Assembly: GCA_958430865.1 (NCBI GenBank)
Contig: CAUDNR010004333.1
Span: 1-42,908, forward strand
DNA: 42,908 nt
Direction: 5' to 3'
Origin: Entrophospora sp. SA101
Taxonomy: Eukaryota > Glomeromycota > Glomeromycetes > Entrophosporales > Entrophosporaceae
The translations under genes were made by a program, and so were the position numbers. Positions 31,728 to 42,908 of this stretch are shown in pieces (within the stretch, counting starts at the first letter, position 1; every line of letters starts with the position of its first letter). The notes beneath the pieces are model-generated. The model did not search any database. It saw only the letters and a list, made by a program, of their open reading frames with translations, and was not told where the DNA came from.

Positions 31728-32862
31728 AACTAAATAAATAAAATAGTAATATTTTATCTAGATAAACTTTTATCTTCTTTAACCAAAATTATTTGCTAAT
31801 ACCAAAATCAATTCGTTGATCCCTTATTCACTCTGATCCACACAAAACAAAAATAATTATCATCACCAATTAAAATACGCACTCCCAAATTTAATCGGTG
31901 ACAATAATATGAAAAAAAAAATTTTATAATGTTAACATAGAACTCAGTGAGATCACAAACTTTTTCTTTTTTTCTTTAGTGGTACAGCCATATAATCATT
32001 TAAAATAATTTTTTTCATATCCTATATAGTTAATTTTTAAACATGTAACAAATAATCAATTAAATATTGACAAAAAAAAAAACTAATTAAATTCATTTAA
32101 TATAATTTTTGACACCTGATAATAGTTTTCCTTTTGTTATCTGTTCATTCAATTTTGAGATTATCTTGTTTTTCTTATTTTTGTCATTAATTAATACTAT
32201 CTTAAAAAATTCTTCACAATAAAAATAAATAAGCAAAAGTTCTAAATTTAAAGATTATTATCATCTATATTAATAATTAATAATTTATTAAGTTGAGAAT
32301 ATTAATCAATATATTAAAATATATTTTCTTTTGTAACCTTTTGAGTAGAAACTCCAATTAAAAGATTGTGTCTTCATATATTGTCTAATCATTATTAATA
32401 TACTGTAACAAAAGTTAGAAAACAATAATGTGAAAAAAATTGTTGAAAAGTTCTTATAATACTGTAATAAATAACTTATAAAACCTTTTTTTGCTTTTAA
32501 TTTCTTCCTTCTCCAATAAACCCATACAAACCATATATTTTCTGAAAGCTCTTGGTGTACTCTGTCTTATCATGCTAAAGCGATCTCAATAGCGCTGATT
32601 TCCGAAAAGAATTAAGCTTCCGAAGTCAAAAACCATAGGTTTCTTTGAGAAGCTGTTACTCGTAACTGCAAGAGCTACAGGCGCATAAAGCTCGCGTTTT
32701 AAAGGTCAAAGGCAAGTGATTGTTTTTACTTAGAGGCACGAAAATTGTTTAATAATGAGTTTACGTTCAATTCATTCGCCAAAGTCCGTTGTACAGAAAA
32801 CGTGCCATGTCGATCATATTAAAATCAGTCTGAAATGTCGTCCGACTAATATTAAATCATTA
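31728..32862. other. AT-rich spacer with GC-richer island, copy B
   Basis: Same content as 9873-11007; no supported gene. Confidence 0.5.
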
Positions 32863-33395
32863 ACCAGTTTGACCATCTGAATAAAGATTAAAAGAATGGT
32901 ATTATTCTTATGAATTTATATGATAATAAATAATAAATATGATAATTAATGAATGTTATGTGTGTGTGTATATTGCAAACAAACTTACAAGCAAAAATAC
33001 AAGTATTATATCCTTCAAAAGCATGATTAAGTAAATCTTCCCCAAGATCATCATATAACATTGACTGAGTAGCATAAGTTGTCAAAAGACCAGTAAGACT
33101 TATCAAAAGTAAATGCTTTAACATTATCAGTATCATCAGGTCTGGTAATAATAGTTTGATTCCCCTCCATTATGATGAGGCATTTTGCCCCTCGAGCAAT
33201 TTCTATTAAAAAAAAAGTTTTTTTAATCATAATTATACTTGAAGAAGATTATTCTTTTAAATGATAGTTTTTACTCTAGCATATCAATTCATCAACGAAA
33301 GATAACAGTTTTATGATGAGAGTTTATTTTCTTACCCCTTGAATTTAAAGGACGACATCTGACAACTACTGTACTTTTATATTTTCCCCACTCAT
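32863..33395 (-). pseudogene. KIF1/Unc-104-type kinesin 5' fragment, copy B
   Basis: Same lesions as 11008-11540: one base missing in exon 1, a frameshifting deletion in exon 2, and an end within the P-loop in exon 3. Exons are 33395-33336, 33202-32989 and from 32876. Confidence 0.9.
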
Positions 33396-33535
33396 TTTGA
33401 AAATATGTAATTACGAGAAGACCATTGATAACACATATAGATAGAAGTCACACTAAATCCCATTTTACATATTGCAATACACAAAATGCGTGTTACAGAT
33501 AGAAAGAAAGTGTCAAGTCATAATCTTTAATTAAA

Positions 33536-34233
33536 AATGAAACAGAGCGAAGAGATTTTAAGTAAACATCCTCTTGTTGATATAATAATTGATCAAAGAT
33601 TTTAGTTCAAATATATAGCCCATCAAACATTATGGTTAAAGTTAGTACCCGTAATGTAAAATTACGGCATTACAGTGTTTCAACTCGTGTTGCAACAAAT
33701 ATAACTTGGAAAGTCGGAATTTACGATATTGCAACTAATCGCAATACTTGTTATAAATATTTATGTAATAGTAATGTTACATTCAAATAAAAAGTAGATC
33801 ACAATCCTTATTTTTCTAGTTATCAATTTCTTTTCTCAAGAGTTTTATACCATTTCTCATATTTTTTTCTTATAATAATTAAATGCAGTTGAAAATACCC
33901 GGATTTATCCCATGGTGATTTAAACCTTACTACTACTATTCAATATATAGTGTGTAACAAAGACATAATATTTTAATGCAAAAACGTACATAATAATTAT
34001 ACAAAAACCTATATCAGCTTGTAGCTTAAGTTCCCAAGATTACGCATATAAAATTACATGTTTCAATATTTTCTGGAACTTTGTCAATTAAAAATAAAAG
34101 AAATCTGTTTGCTTTCAAAAAAAGTATATAAACACTTTGATCAGACAGAACATTATTCTGCTTATCTTCAACAGTAATAATAAGCAAGCTGGTAAAGATA
34201 TGTGAAACACATATTTTATTGTTTGTTATGTAA
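33536..34233. other. Divergent block, copy B allele
   Basis: Counterpart of 11681-12711. 33884-34027 (about 144 bases) is unrelated to the 493-base insert of copy A. Flanking parts align at a few percent divergence with small indels (for example five extra bases near 33536 and eleven extra near 33860). The B insert has no open frame of note and no recognised element. Confidence 0.85.
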
Positions 34234-34606
34234 ATGCATTATTTTCTACACACTGTAGCTCGAAAAGCAAAGAAGGGTTTGTTACTGTTATTCTTGGAAT
34301 CAATTAAACAGACATCTGATAATGTGATTTACACGAGAACAGGTTTGGTATAAATATTGTTGCTAACAAAATTATCATTGATACATATAATGCAAGATAA
34401 ATATGATTTAGTAAAAAATTATGCTAATAACAATATATCCAGAGGATGTACACGCCAATGACAAGATTGACCAATCTCTTCAACTGGAGATACAAGATAT
34501 ATAACCGGAATTTCAGCACGCGATAGTATTAGTAATACTCTTTTAATACTGACGACTGGAGGTTGTATAAATGATGATGCGACAAGGGAAATAATTTATT
34601 ATTAGG

Positions 34607-35024
34607 GGTGTATATGATTTTGAAAGTGGTTCTCTGGGTCCAGCTCACTCTGGACTTGATTACGAAATTATGAGATAGATAAAGATGAAGGTACAAAATA
34701 GACAATACAGCCTTGGAAAACAACAGCTGCTGAATCGGGACCTGTTGTTTCTATGAATAGTGTCCCAGTTTTACCTATTGGTTTGCCTGTTTGTGTAAGT
34801 AGTATTGTAAGTGGGGTTAATTGTGATATTATTGAATTATCTCTAGGGAATTTTATAAAGTAAATACTGCTGGGGCAAATGTATGGAATAGCAGAAGCTC
34901 TGTATATAATGCTCACACAGTTACAGCAATTGGTATTGTGGAAGGTGCCCTTTTTGATGACCACCCACTATTTCAATCTATTCAAACAATTATGTTTATA
35001 ATGGAACGAGAGATTTCCTCTTAA
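34607..35024 (+). pseudogene. Relic of an unidentified protein, copy B
   Basis: Same broken frames as 13085-13502, with the last 58-codon run at 34848-35024. The upstream part 34234-34606 corresponds to 12712-13084. Confidence 0.4.
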
Positions 35025-35974
35025 AAATCAACATGTTATGATACTATGTCCACCTAAGGGTGGGGTAGATTGGCTGGACACTCAGTTTAGAAATATCTCA
35101 AAAATAAAACATGTTATCATGTCGAATTTTCACCCAAATACACCCCTATACTTGATTGGCTAATTTCAATTTCCCAGGGACACATGATAATAAGAAAATA
35201 TAATAATAAATTTGTTGTGATGCGAATTTAATTATAATTCGTTGTAGTTTGGAAACATAATGAAATGCATTTCATTAAAAATGAAAGGCGAGACAGACTT
35301 TAACATAATATTATCAATTGAATGTGATTAATAAATTTTAAATTAATACAATTGTGACCTATTTATTATAATGAATAATAAAAAAAATTAGTTCTTGAAA
35401 ATTTATTATTATTATTATTATTATTATATTATAAATTTTATCAGATATCAATTAAATAATAACTCTCATCATGCAATCTATTTCTGATTTAGGCGATTAT
35501 ATATCATCATAAATTTAACAGAGAAACATTGAAAGGAGAAAAATTTGAAAATAAATCATTTACCTTAAATATTAATTGCGCCTAAAAAATCAAATAAACA
35601 GATATTTGTTAAATAATTATTTAAAGTGTTTAGAAATAATTTATTTATTAATTTCAAGATTTTAAAATTATCTATTGGAATTGCTAAATAAAATTTCCTT
35701 TATCATTATTATAACGAATCAAAATCCAGACTAAATAAAATCAGAATTTAATTTTTGTATAATTACCAGTGAGTAAAGGAATTAACTCTTTACGATATTT
35801 AAAATTTCATCGTCTGAAGAAGGAGAAAAAATGAAAAGAAGAAAAAACTAATAATCTTGTTAAAAAAATTATAATAATAATATGTTTATCTATCAATGGG
35901 AAGATATTCATTGTAATGATTGATTACCTTAATTTTCTAAAAAAATTTTTTTAATAATAAATAATATATTAATG
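35025..35974. other. AT-rich spacer, copy B
   Basis: Same content as 13503-14452; the (TTA)n run has the same length. Confidence 0.6.
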
Positions 35975-37004
35975 TTATTTTTTCCCATTGTTGTCATCAT
36001 CATCATCATCGTCATCGTCATTTCCTTTAATCCAGACATCTACAGCTTTTTTAACATTTTCTTGAACTAAATGAACTGCATCCATACGTTGTGCACTATG
36101 ATAAAATTTTCTAAAGAATGAAAATTGTGTTCCATCTGACCAAGATTCAAAGTATCTTTTAGCTAATTGAAATCCTGGTGTGAATGCTCTTTTTATTACA
36201 CGAGTTGCTGAAAATTTTTTTTTGAATTCACATATATATATATGTGAGATTTATATATGATCAATTTATTAATAAACAAATTATTTTCCGGTTATTTATT
36301 ATTATACATACTTTCTAATTTGGCTTGTTCTAACTTGTCACCCAAATCAATTTCATATTCTTCTCTAATCCAATATTAAAAAAAGATTCACTATTATTAT
36401 TAGAAAAACAAGCTAATAATAATGAAAAAAAGTATGCTATTTACGATTCATTTTGTAACCATAAATTTCGATTCAAAGACTCATCAGCACTTTTCATACT
36501 TTCAACATGTTTGTCACAATTTTCCAATCCTTTAACATAATAAATACAATATCCATCCAAGAAATTTTTACGTTTAATATTATTTGATCTCTCATGATCA
36601 TGATCATGATCACAATCATTATTATTATTATTACCACCATTTAGAGATGTAGTATTTTTATCATATAAAGTTTTTGCTATGTCTCCATTATTGCCATCTA
36701 TATCATCAATTTTTCTTAATTTAATTTTCCAACTATTATTATTATTTTCATCTTTAGCTTTTTTATTTTGATCCAATAATCTTTTAAAACAAATCATCTT
36801 ACAATCAGGTGCTTTATTTTCTTTACGTTTTCTGTCTTGTTGCTTACACCATTGAAAGCACATTTCGTCCCATTTTGGTTTTGGCAACGGCTCTAGAATT
36901 ATATCTGCAGCAGCTGTTGTTGTTGTTGTTTTTGTTGTTGATGAGTCTTCTGAAGAAGTAGTTGAGTTTATTGGTAAAGAAGAATTTGATGAATTGGATT
37001 CCAT
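35975..37004 (-). CDS. Twin-CX3C protein of unknown function, copy B
   Basis: Exons 37004-36445, 36364-36312 and 36207-35975 give the same 281-residue protein as 14453-15482, including the same Thr, Asn and Asp runs. Cysteines C49/C53 and C68/C72 form the twin CX3C motif. Confidence 0.8.
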
Positions 37005-38219
37005 TTTTTTTTTTCTTCAAACTATAATGTATCCGTGTAACAATCTGTGCACAGTTCATTCTATGGTTGGCTCGGTCTAAAGACCTCCTATTGCTGCGCC
37101 ATGCGGCCAAATTTCAAAATAGCAATTTTGTAATTCGTTCAAAAATGTAACAAGTTTACAAATGAGGAAGCAATTTACGTTTATTATTATTAATGTTAAA
37201 ATTTCAATTTTTATACACGTGTGCAAGACAATAATGCAAAACTTGTTTATATACAAGCACTTGTGGATAGGGAAAACTCTGATCGTGAAAAATCAGTATG
37301 TTTAGCTAAAAGACATGCATATGTGTTGTTATTATTTTTTACTAATACTGTTTTAGTTTCTTCGTCGTTTCCTATCACGACTTATTCGTTAGGACTTTGA
37401 ACAAAAAATAATTTACGGTGCACTCTATATTAGTACTCTTATTTCACTTATTATTCTTAGTGCAACTATTTATAAAATGATGAGAATAAGTTGAAAACAT
37501 TTCGAATGATGTTGAATTCCCTTATCTTTTTTGCTGAAACTACTATGGCAACAATTACATTATGGAGTAGCAAACTTAATTTTAGCAAAGCATTTTAAAA
37601 ATTTCACTGTTATTTCTTCCGAAGCATAGTATTTATCAATAAAAGAACATTTACCCACAGTATAAAAAAGTAATAATATCATGCAAAAGTAAACACAATT
37701 ATATGTGAAATCGAGCCACCAGGGCTTGCTTTATTGATGCGGTAAAAAAGAAAAAAGAAAAAATATATAAATATAAGGTTCATAGATGCCCAATTACATC
37801 ATCATCATCATCATCATTATTATTAACAAATCGAATTATTTATCATAATAGGATATTTTAATTATGTTTCCTAAATGAACTTGAAAAAACAAATCATTTT
37901 CATTCAAAAATCATCATCTTAGGTTGTATATATAATAATGATATTAATGATATGTTGCTTAAAATGGAAAAAAAAGTTGTTTGGAGAAGAGTCGAATTGA
38001 ATGCAAAATAGTAATAGAAGTAGTTATTTTTGATTGTGTTGCTTCCACATTCTCAATTTGAAAAAATAATTCATTTCATTTTGAATTGTATAATAGTAAT
38101 ATTGCTGTGCATTAAAATGATAATCAATTTGAAAAGGTGAATTGAATTTGGAAAAAAGACAAGTTGCAAAAATAATCATGGCACCTACTCATCTTGTTTG
38201 TCATTTTCCAACTAATATA
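37005..38219. other. Intergenic spacer, copy B
   Basis: Same content as 15483-16697; no supported gene. Confidence 0.5.
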
Positions 38220-38239
38220 AAAAGGATAGCTATCCTTTT
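38220..38239. repeat. Perfect 20-bp palindrome, copy B
   Basis: Same as 16698-16717. Confidence 0.8.
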
Positions 38240-38308
38240 ACATCTTCGACACAATATATAATAATAAATAATAATATTTCGTATTACATTTTCACGTGAT
38301 ATAATAGC

Positions 38309-38444
38309 CTGGCCAATAAACGTAGAGATTTTAGTTTCACAAAAAACCGATTCGAACCGGTTCAAAAACCGAACCGAACCTAAACCAAAAACCGGTTCAA
38401 AAACCGAGTTCGAACCAGTTTTTTTTTAAAACCGCCCCATCCCT
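38309..38444. repeat. CCGGTT-rich repeat, copy B
   Basis: Same as 16787-16922; possible hAT element end. Confidence 0.45.
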
Positions 38445-38516
38445 AATTTTGAGCTAGATGTAAATCTTTTGATCATCTTTTTTGAAGTTAATATTAAACA
38501 TTGTATTTTTGGACCT

Positions 38517-40002
38517 ATGAAAGAAAGAAGTGTAATAACTGCTTTTTTATCTGTTTCAGAACACGTTGATGAAAATTTTGGTCAAGGTGATGAAATATTG
38601 TTGTTGAAACGCAGCGAAAAAGTTAGAACATACAAGTAATATTCTGAAATATGAAATCATAATGAATGATTATTAGTAGTTTAATATTATTGTGTTTAAG
38701 TTGATGACATGATAATGCGGTAGGTATCTTCTTCTAATTCTTTTTACTTTTTTTAAAAATTATGATTTAGAAATTTTTGGGCGGGAATTAGTGGAACAAT
38801 AGAAGTTCAAGATAAATCGCCTTTTGATCGTGCACTGATTGAAATAAACGAGGAAACAAGTTTATCACCAAATGATATTATATTGATACGGACCAGCAAG
38901 CCAATTTTTGTAAGAGCAGAAGACATCAATACAATATGGAAAATTCATCCGTTTCTTTTTCGACTTGTATCTAAAGATTTGAAAAATAAAATAAGAATAG
39001 ATTGGGAACACGAAAAATTCCAATGGATCAAACCAAATGAATTAAACGATTTCAACAAAACGGTCCCAAATCTAAAAGATACTTTTTATAGAGTATATTT
39101 ACCAATTGATGTTCATCAAGGAATATTAAACATTCGCCATGATAAAAAATCAGGAGCCCAGCAGTTAGCAAACAAAGCTTTAGATATTTTCTATCAAATG
39201 ATCAAGACAAAATCTTATGATAATGGAAATATTAAAGATTATAAAGGATTTCTTTTAACTTTGTTAAATGTTGGATGGCATTTAGTTCAGGCAAGACCTA
39301 GTATGAAGGCTTCCATTTCATATGTTGTCACAACTTTATTGAAACAAGTGTTGAAAATATTGGATAAATATGTTCCTAAGATTAAAAATGATGATGATGA
39401 TGATGATGGTAATGATAACGATGATAAAAAATCAAGATCTTTCTCTTTAGATAAATGCGATGAAATGATACTTGAGAGGATTGTTGAATTAAAGACAAAG
39501 TTCAAGGAATCTGATCAAAAAATAATTGAACATTTTATGGACATTTTATCTTCAAATATCCAAATTCAAAATCAAATATTACACATAATGACAATCAGTT
39601 ATTCATCCACGATTTATTCAATACTTTTAAATTTAATTCAAAAATTTGCAAATGAATCAACAAATAAGTTGATAATTACTGTGCTGGAGTCTAGACCATT
39701 GAATGAAGGTTCTACTCTAGCAAAAAACCTATTATTGGCAACACTAGATCAAAACAAGAACAATAATGATAACATCAAAATACAATTAATTACAGATTCG
39801 TCCTGTTGCTATTTTATGTCAGATGTAACTTGTGCACTAATAGGAGCCGATGAAATTAATGGAGACAATGGAAATGTAACCAATAAGATCGGATCATTGC
39901 CTTTAGCTATAGCTGCAAAATCTCATAATAAATCTGTTTACGTGATTTCTAAATCTGATAAAATAATTGGCAGCTATAGTAAGCAAGAAAAGTATGATGA
40001 TC

Positions 40003-40070
<68 letters not shown>

Positions 40071-40343
40071 GAGAATGAACCAGATGAAATTATTAAGTCT
40101 TACGATGATGTCGAAGAATGGAAAAGAATTATTCAACAAAATGGGAATTTGTTCAAAGTTAGAAATGTTTATTTTGAAAAAATTAATTTTGGTTATATTG
40201 ATGGATATGTGACCGAACTTGACTCAACTCTATTAAGAGTTCAAGATATAAAGAAGTTGTGGGATGATAGAAAATTGGACGGCCAAATTTTTGGAATTTT
40301 GGAGTCTGAATCAGAGTATATAACAATGAAAAACACATGTTAG
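38517..40343 (+). CDS. Nudix domain fused to eIF2B-like domain, copy B
   Basis: Exons 38517-38635 and 38771-40343 give the same 563-residue product as 16995-18821, including the 22-unit GAT run. The Nudix glutamates E64, E67 and E68 and the GADEI...NKIG block are unchanged. Confidence 0.85.
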
Positions 40344-40732
40344 TTTCAGTATCAAAAAAAGCAGCAATAAAAAAAATTTTTGTTATTCCAGGTCAATTTT
40401 TTTGCAGCAACATTTGTAAATTCATTTCACCTTTTAAATTATTTATTTCGCTCTCATCAATTTATAAATTGATTGATGATATTATTTGAGTCATAACAAC
40501 GTCTTCCATGCTATGTGCGTAATTAAGAAATTCGGTTCAGTAATAGTAAAAGAATTCTAGAAAGTACAGGACATACTGCAACAAAGCCAGACAAAGTGTA
40601 CATAATACTTTCAGGTCAATTGTTCAACGCTGCGATTTACTATCGTGTTAATAGCCTGTGTTTTATTTTTATCTCTCGCTTTTTGTGGCCGTTCTTTATC
40701 TGAAGAGTTAAGAAATAACAATCTCACATTAT
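40344..40732. other. 3' flank and spacer, copy B
   Basis: Same content as 18822-19210. Confidence 0.45.
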
Positions 40733-41022
40733 AGGTGTGTGGCTCATGTTCTCAATTTGGCTGTCCAAGAAGGTTTGCAATTAATTGATGAATAAAAGTT
40801 AGATGCCTTTCTTATATTCGATCTTCACCTACCAGTGCCGAATTAAAGGAATTATGTATAAAAGATAGTGAGTATTACGGTGTTGCAGTTGCAAAGAAAA
40901 TTTCTGATAATATACTTGGAAATAATTAGTATTAGTGATGCAGTGAAAGCCTGCAGCTGTGGGATTTTTATTATTATGTAGACGGACAGGTGCCCAGCTA
41001 TCTGGAAAATTTTGTTAATTGA
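40733..41022 (+). pseudogene. hAT transposase relic, copy B
   Basis: Same broken CVAHVLNLAVQ and IRSSPTSAELK segments as 19211-19500. Confidence 0.75.
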
Positions 41023-41533
41023 AAGAAGGTTTCAAATTTGTTATGAACACATCCTGAACATAAGAAATAAAGATTGCGATACCATTTTCGTTCACTTATT
41101 CAAGCAAATTTATTACAGGCATGAAGAAAATCCAAAAAATATTATTTAACTTGGCCGAGTTAGGCCAAAACTGACTTATCGAGTTTACACGTGTAATTCA
41201 AAAGTACTTTAAAAAAGAATAGACAAATCATTAATTTTCTAAATAAATAATTAGATGAGATGAAAGGCTAAAATTTTCATAAGTCATAAATGTAAATTAA
41301 TGAACTCAAAAAAAAACTTTTTTTTGATAAATCTCCCATGTCCTTGCCAAGTTAACTCGTTTACCCTTAAACTATTGCAGACTGCTATGAATTATCCTTA
41401 TATGATTTGACAATATTATTATTATTATTTTATTTAACTCATCACTTATTCATGACAGTTTTTACAGAAAATTACTATGTATGTTATTTTTGCACCCCAA
41501 CATTTCAATCATAATTTTACCTTTTTAAACAAA
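41023..41533. other. AT-rich spacer, copy B
   Basis: Same content as 19501-20011; no supported gene. Confidence 0.5.
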
Positions 41534-42227
41534 GATGAAAATTCCGATACATGGATATTTGATTGAGATAGCTTGGATAGATTTGATGTATTTGTTGTTT
41601 TTGCATCCAACTAATTAAAGTTGGAAAATTTTTTTTTCAATAACTTGATAGTTTTTAATTTAATTTTTAATCATGGATAAATTACATGGTGAATTACACC
41701 AGAAAGGCACAATGAGGCAAAATACCATTTTGTAAGTAAGCATAGCATTATACATATGGATATGAAATATACTAATAATATACCTTCTTAATATATGCAC
41801 TAGAGATTAAAATGATTGAAGCATTAAGAAATTAATATAATTCTTTCAGATTTTAATATGTTTATATTAAAAAGATTCTGAAGGTTTATAAATTAATTTT
41901 TTTTTAATTAAAAAATCCTAATTTAAAATAAACGATCTTAATAATAATTAAATTGTTTTATAATGTATGAGTTGATTTCTGATATAATATGAAGATGGTG
42001 GATTATGTGTTGGATTATACTCTTCAAATGACCCACCTTGCGAATGTGAAAATCAATGTGCATCAAACATTTGTAAAAATCATGAACTATTAAAGCTTTT
42101 ATCAAAATGTGAAAACAAATATCACCAAATATTATATGTTGGAGATTCTTTTGTCCGGCTACTAAAATGTCAAGATAAAATTTTTGATGGCTTATCAATG
42201 GTGTATTTATTGTGTGTGTATTTGTGA
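41534..42227 (+). pseudogene. HAD-family phosphatase pseudogene, copy B
   Basis: Same three segments and in-frame stop as 20012-20705. Confidence 0.6.
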
Positions 42228-42274
42228 TGTGTATTTGTGATGTGTATTTGTGATGTGTATTTGTGATGTGTATA
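42211..42274. repeat. 13-bp tandem repeat, copy B
   Basis: Same unit and copy number as 20689-20752. Confidence 0.85.
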
Positions 42275-42523
42275 TTATAATAATAATAACAATAATGATT
42301 AATGATTAATGATAACTTTTTTTATAAATATAAAGTAATGACTAGTTTGTAAGAAAAGTTTTATTCTTCAGAAATTTTTAAAAAATGAATCAGATTTCTG
42401 TAACACTAAATGATAAAGGTTATAAATCTATATATTATTTATTGGAATGATGTAAGTGATTTTTTATAATTGTATGGAAATGGAATTTGGAAACCTTTCT
42501 TCTTTAGCGAATTAATTAAATGA
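42275..42523. other. AT-rich spacer, copy B
   Basis: Same content as 20753-21001. Confidence 0.5.
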
Positions 42524-42682
42524 TTATCTTTTTTGTTTACTCTCGTCATCCTTTATTTTTTTCCTAGTTTCTGATTGTCTTCTTGATTCATTTATAGCAT
42601 ATTTAACATATAAACCAACTATTATTGCCATTGTAAATGCTGTTAATGGTTGTAACAATTTTTTGGAATTGATTTGTGTCAT
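42524..42682 (-). CDS. Small single-pass membrane protein, copy B
   Basis: Same 52-residue product as 21002-21160; ATG at 42682, 88 bases from the Tigger end at 42771. Confidence 0.6.
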   Translation of the reverse strand: MTQINSKKLLQPLTAFTMAIIVGLYVKYAINESRRQSETRKKIKDDESKQKR

Positions 42683-42770
42683 TTCAATAAAAAATTCTTT
42701 TATCAAAAGAAATTGAATTGGCCAATCGAATTTTAATATATTGTTCGTGTAACATCCTAATAACCATGTA

Positions 42771-42908
42771 CAGTCTAACCTCGCCACAGCGGATTTCTTG
42801 CACTGTTCGAAATTCAATCGGCGGAATCGGCGTGCACTAACCAAATATGGAAATTAACCGCAGATAATTTCTAAAATTAGATTAGTTTATGTAAAGGCGC
42901 AGTCGAAT
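42771..42908 (+). mobile_element. 5' end of a further Tigger-like element, cut by the window
   Basis: TA then CAGTCTAACCTCGCCACAGC as at 21249. The element runs off the window, so the pattern Tigger-unit-Tigger-unit-Tigger is implied at both edges. Confidence 0.7.

Larger units (their letters stand above)
21899..42908. repeat. Copy B of ~21.5-kb direct repeat
   Basis: Second copy of the unit, in direct orientation after the N gap. It is about 333 bases shorter than A over the shared part, and that difference lies wholly within 33536-34233. It runs to the window edge inside the 5' end of a Tigger-like element, so the true end of B is not visible. Confidence 0.97.

Overview
The window looks like AT-rich, intron-bearing fungal nuclear DNA. 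Spliced genes with short GT..AG introns sit among long AT-rich spacers full of decayed DNA transposons. Base composition, homopolymer runs, Asn/Asp-rich proteins and gene types fit an arbuscular mycorrhizal fungus (Glomeromycotina, Rhizophagus-like), but that placement is inference. No prokaryotic features were seen.

The main structure is a long direct repeat. Copy A (1-21888) and copy B (21899-42908) are separated by a 10-N gap (21889-21898). B equals A with an offset of +21855 up to about 33535 and +21522 after about 34234. The copies look identical, including length-variable microsatellites, except for one block (A 11681-12711, B 33536-34233). That block has SNPs and small indels flanking wholly unrelated inserts of about 493 bp (A) and 144 bp (B). 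The junction lies inside a pogo/Tigger-like DNA transposon: its 5' end is at 21249-21888, its 3' end (transposase tail plus terminal repeat) at 21899-22174. The window also begins in such a 3' end and finishes in such a 5' end. This is either a real transposon-flanked tandem duplication or an assembly that walked the same sequence twice through two branches of a bubble.

Layout of each copy (A coordinates): Tigger transposase tail and terminal repeat (1-319); a nine-exon SLC26/YGR125W-like membrane transporter on the minus strand that stops before the usual STAS domain (3762-981); an internally deleted Tc1/mariner element (5023-5701); foldback MITE-like elements (6451-6695, 7455-7870); minisatellites (9570-9872); a KIF1/Unc-104-type kinesin 5' pseudogene cut inside its P-loop (11540-11008); the divergent block; a relic of an unidentified protein (13085-13502); a three-exon gene for a 281-residue protein with a twin CX3C motif (15482-14453, minus); a two-exon gene for a 563-residue Nudix plus eIF2B-like fusion (16995-18821, plus); an hAT transposase relic (19211-19500); a HAD phosphatase pseudogene (20012-20705); a 52-residue single-pass membrane protein (21160-21002, minus); then the next Tigger 5' end.

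Four genes per copy look intact or nearly so: the transporter, the twin-CX3C protein, Nudix-eIF2B and the small membrane protein. They do not form an obvious pathway. The rest is transposon and pseudogene debris. I found no CRISPR, tRNA or rRNA. I see no convincing new multigene system; the most notable points are the duplication with its single divergent block, the STAS-less transporter and the twin-CX3C protein.
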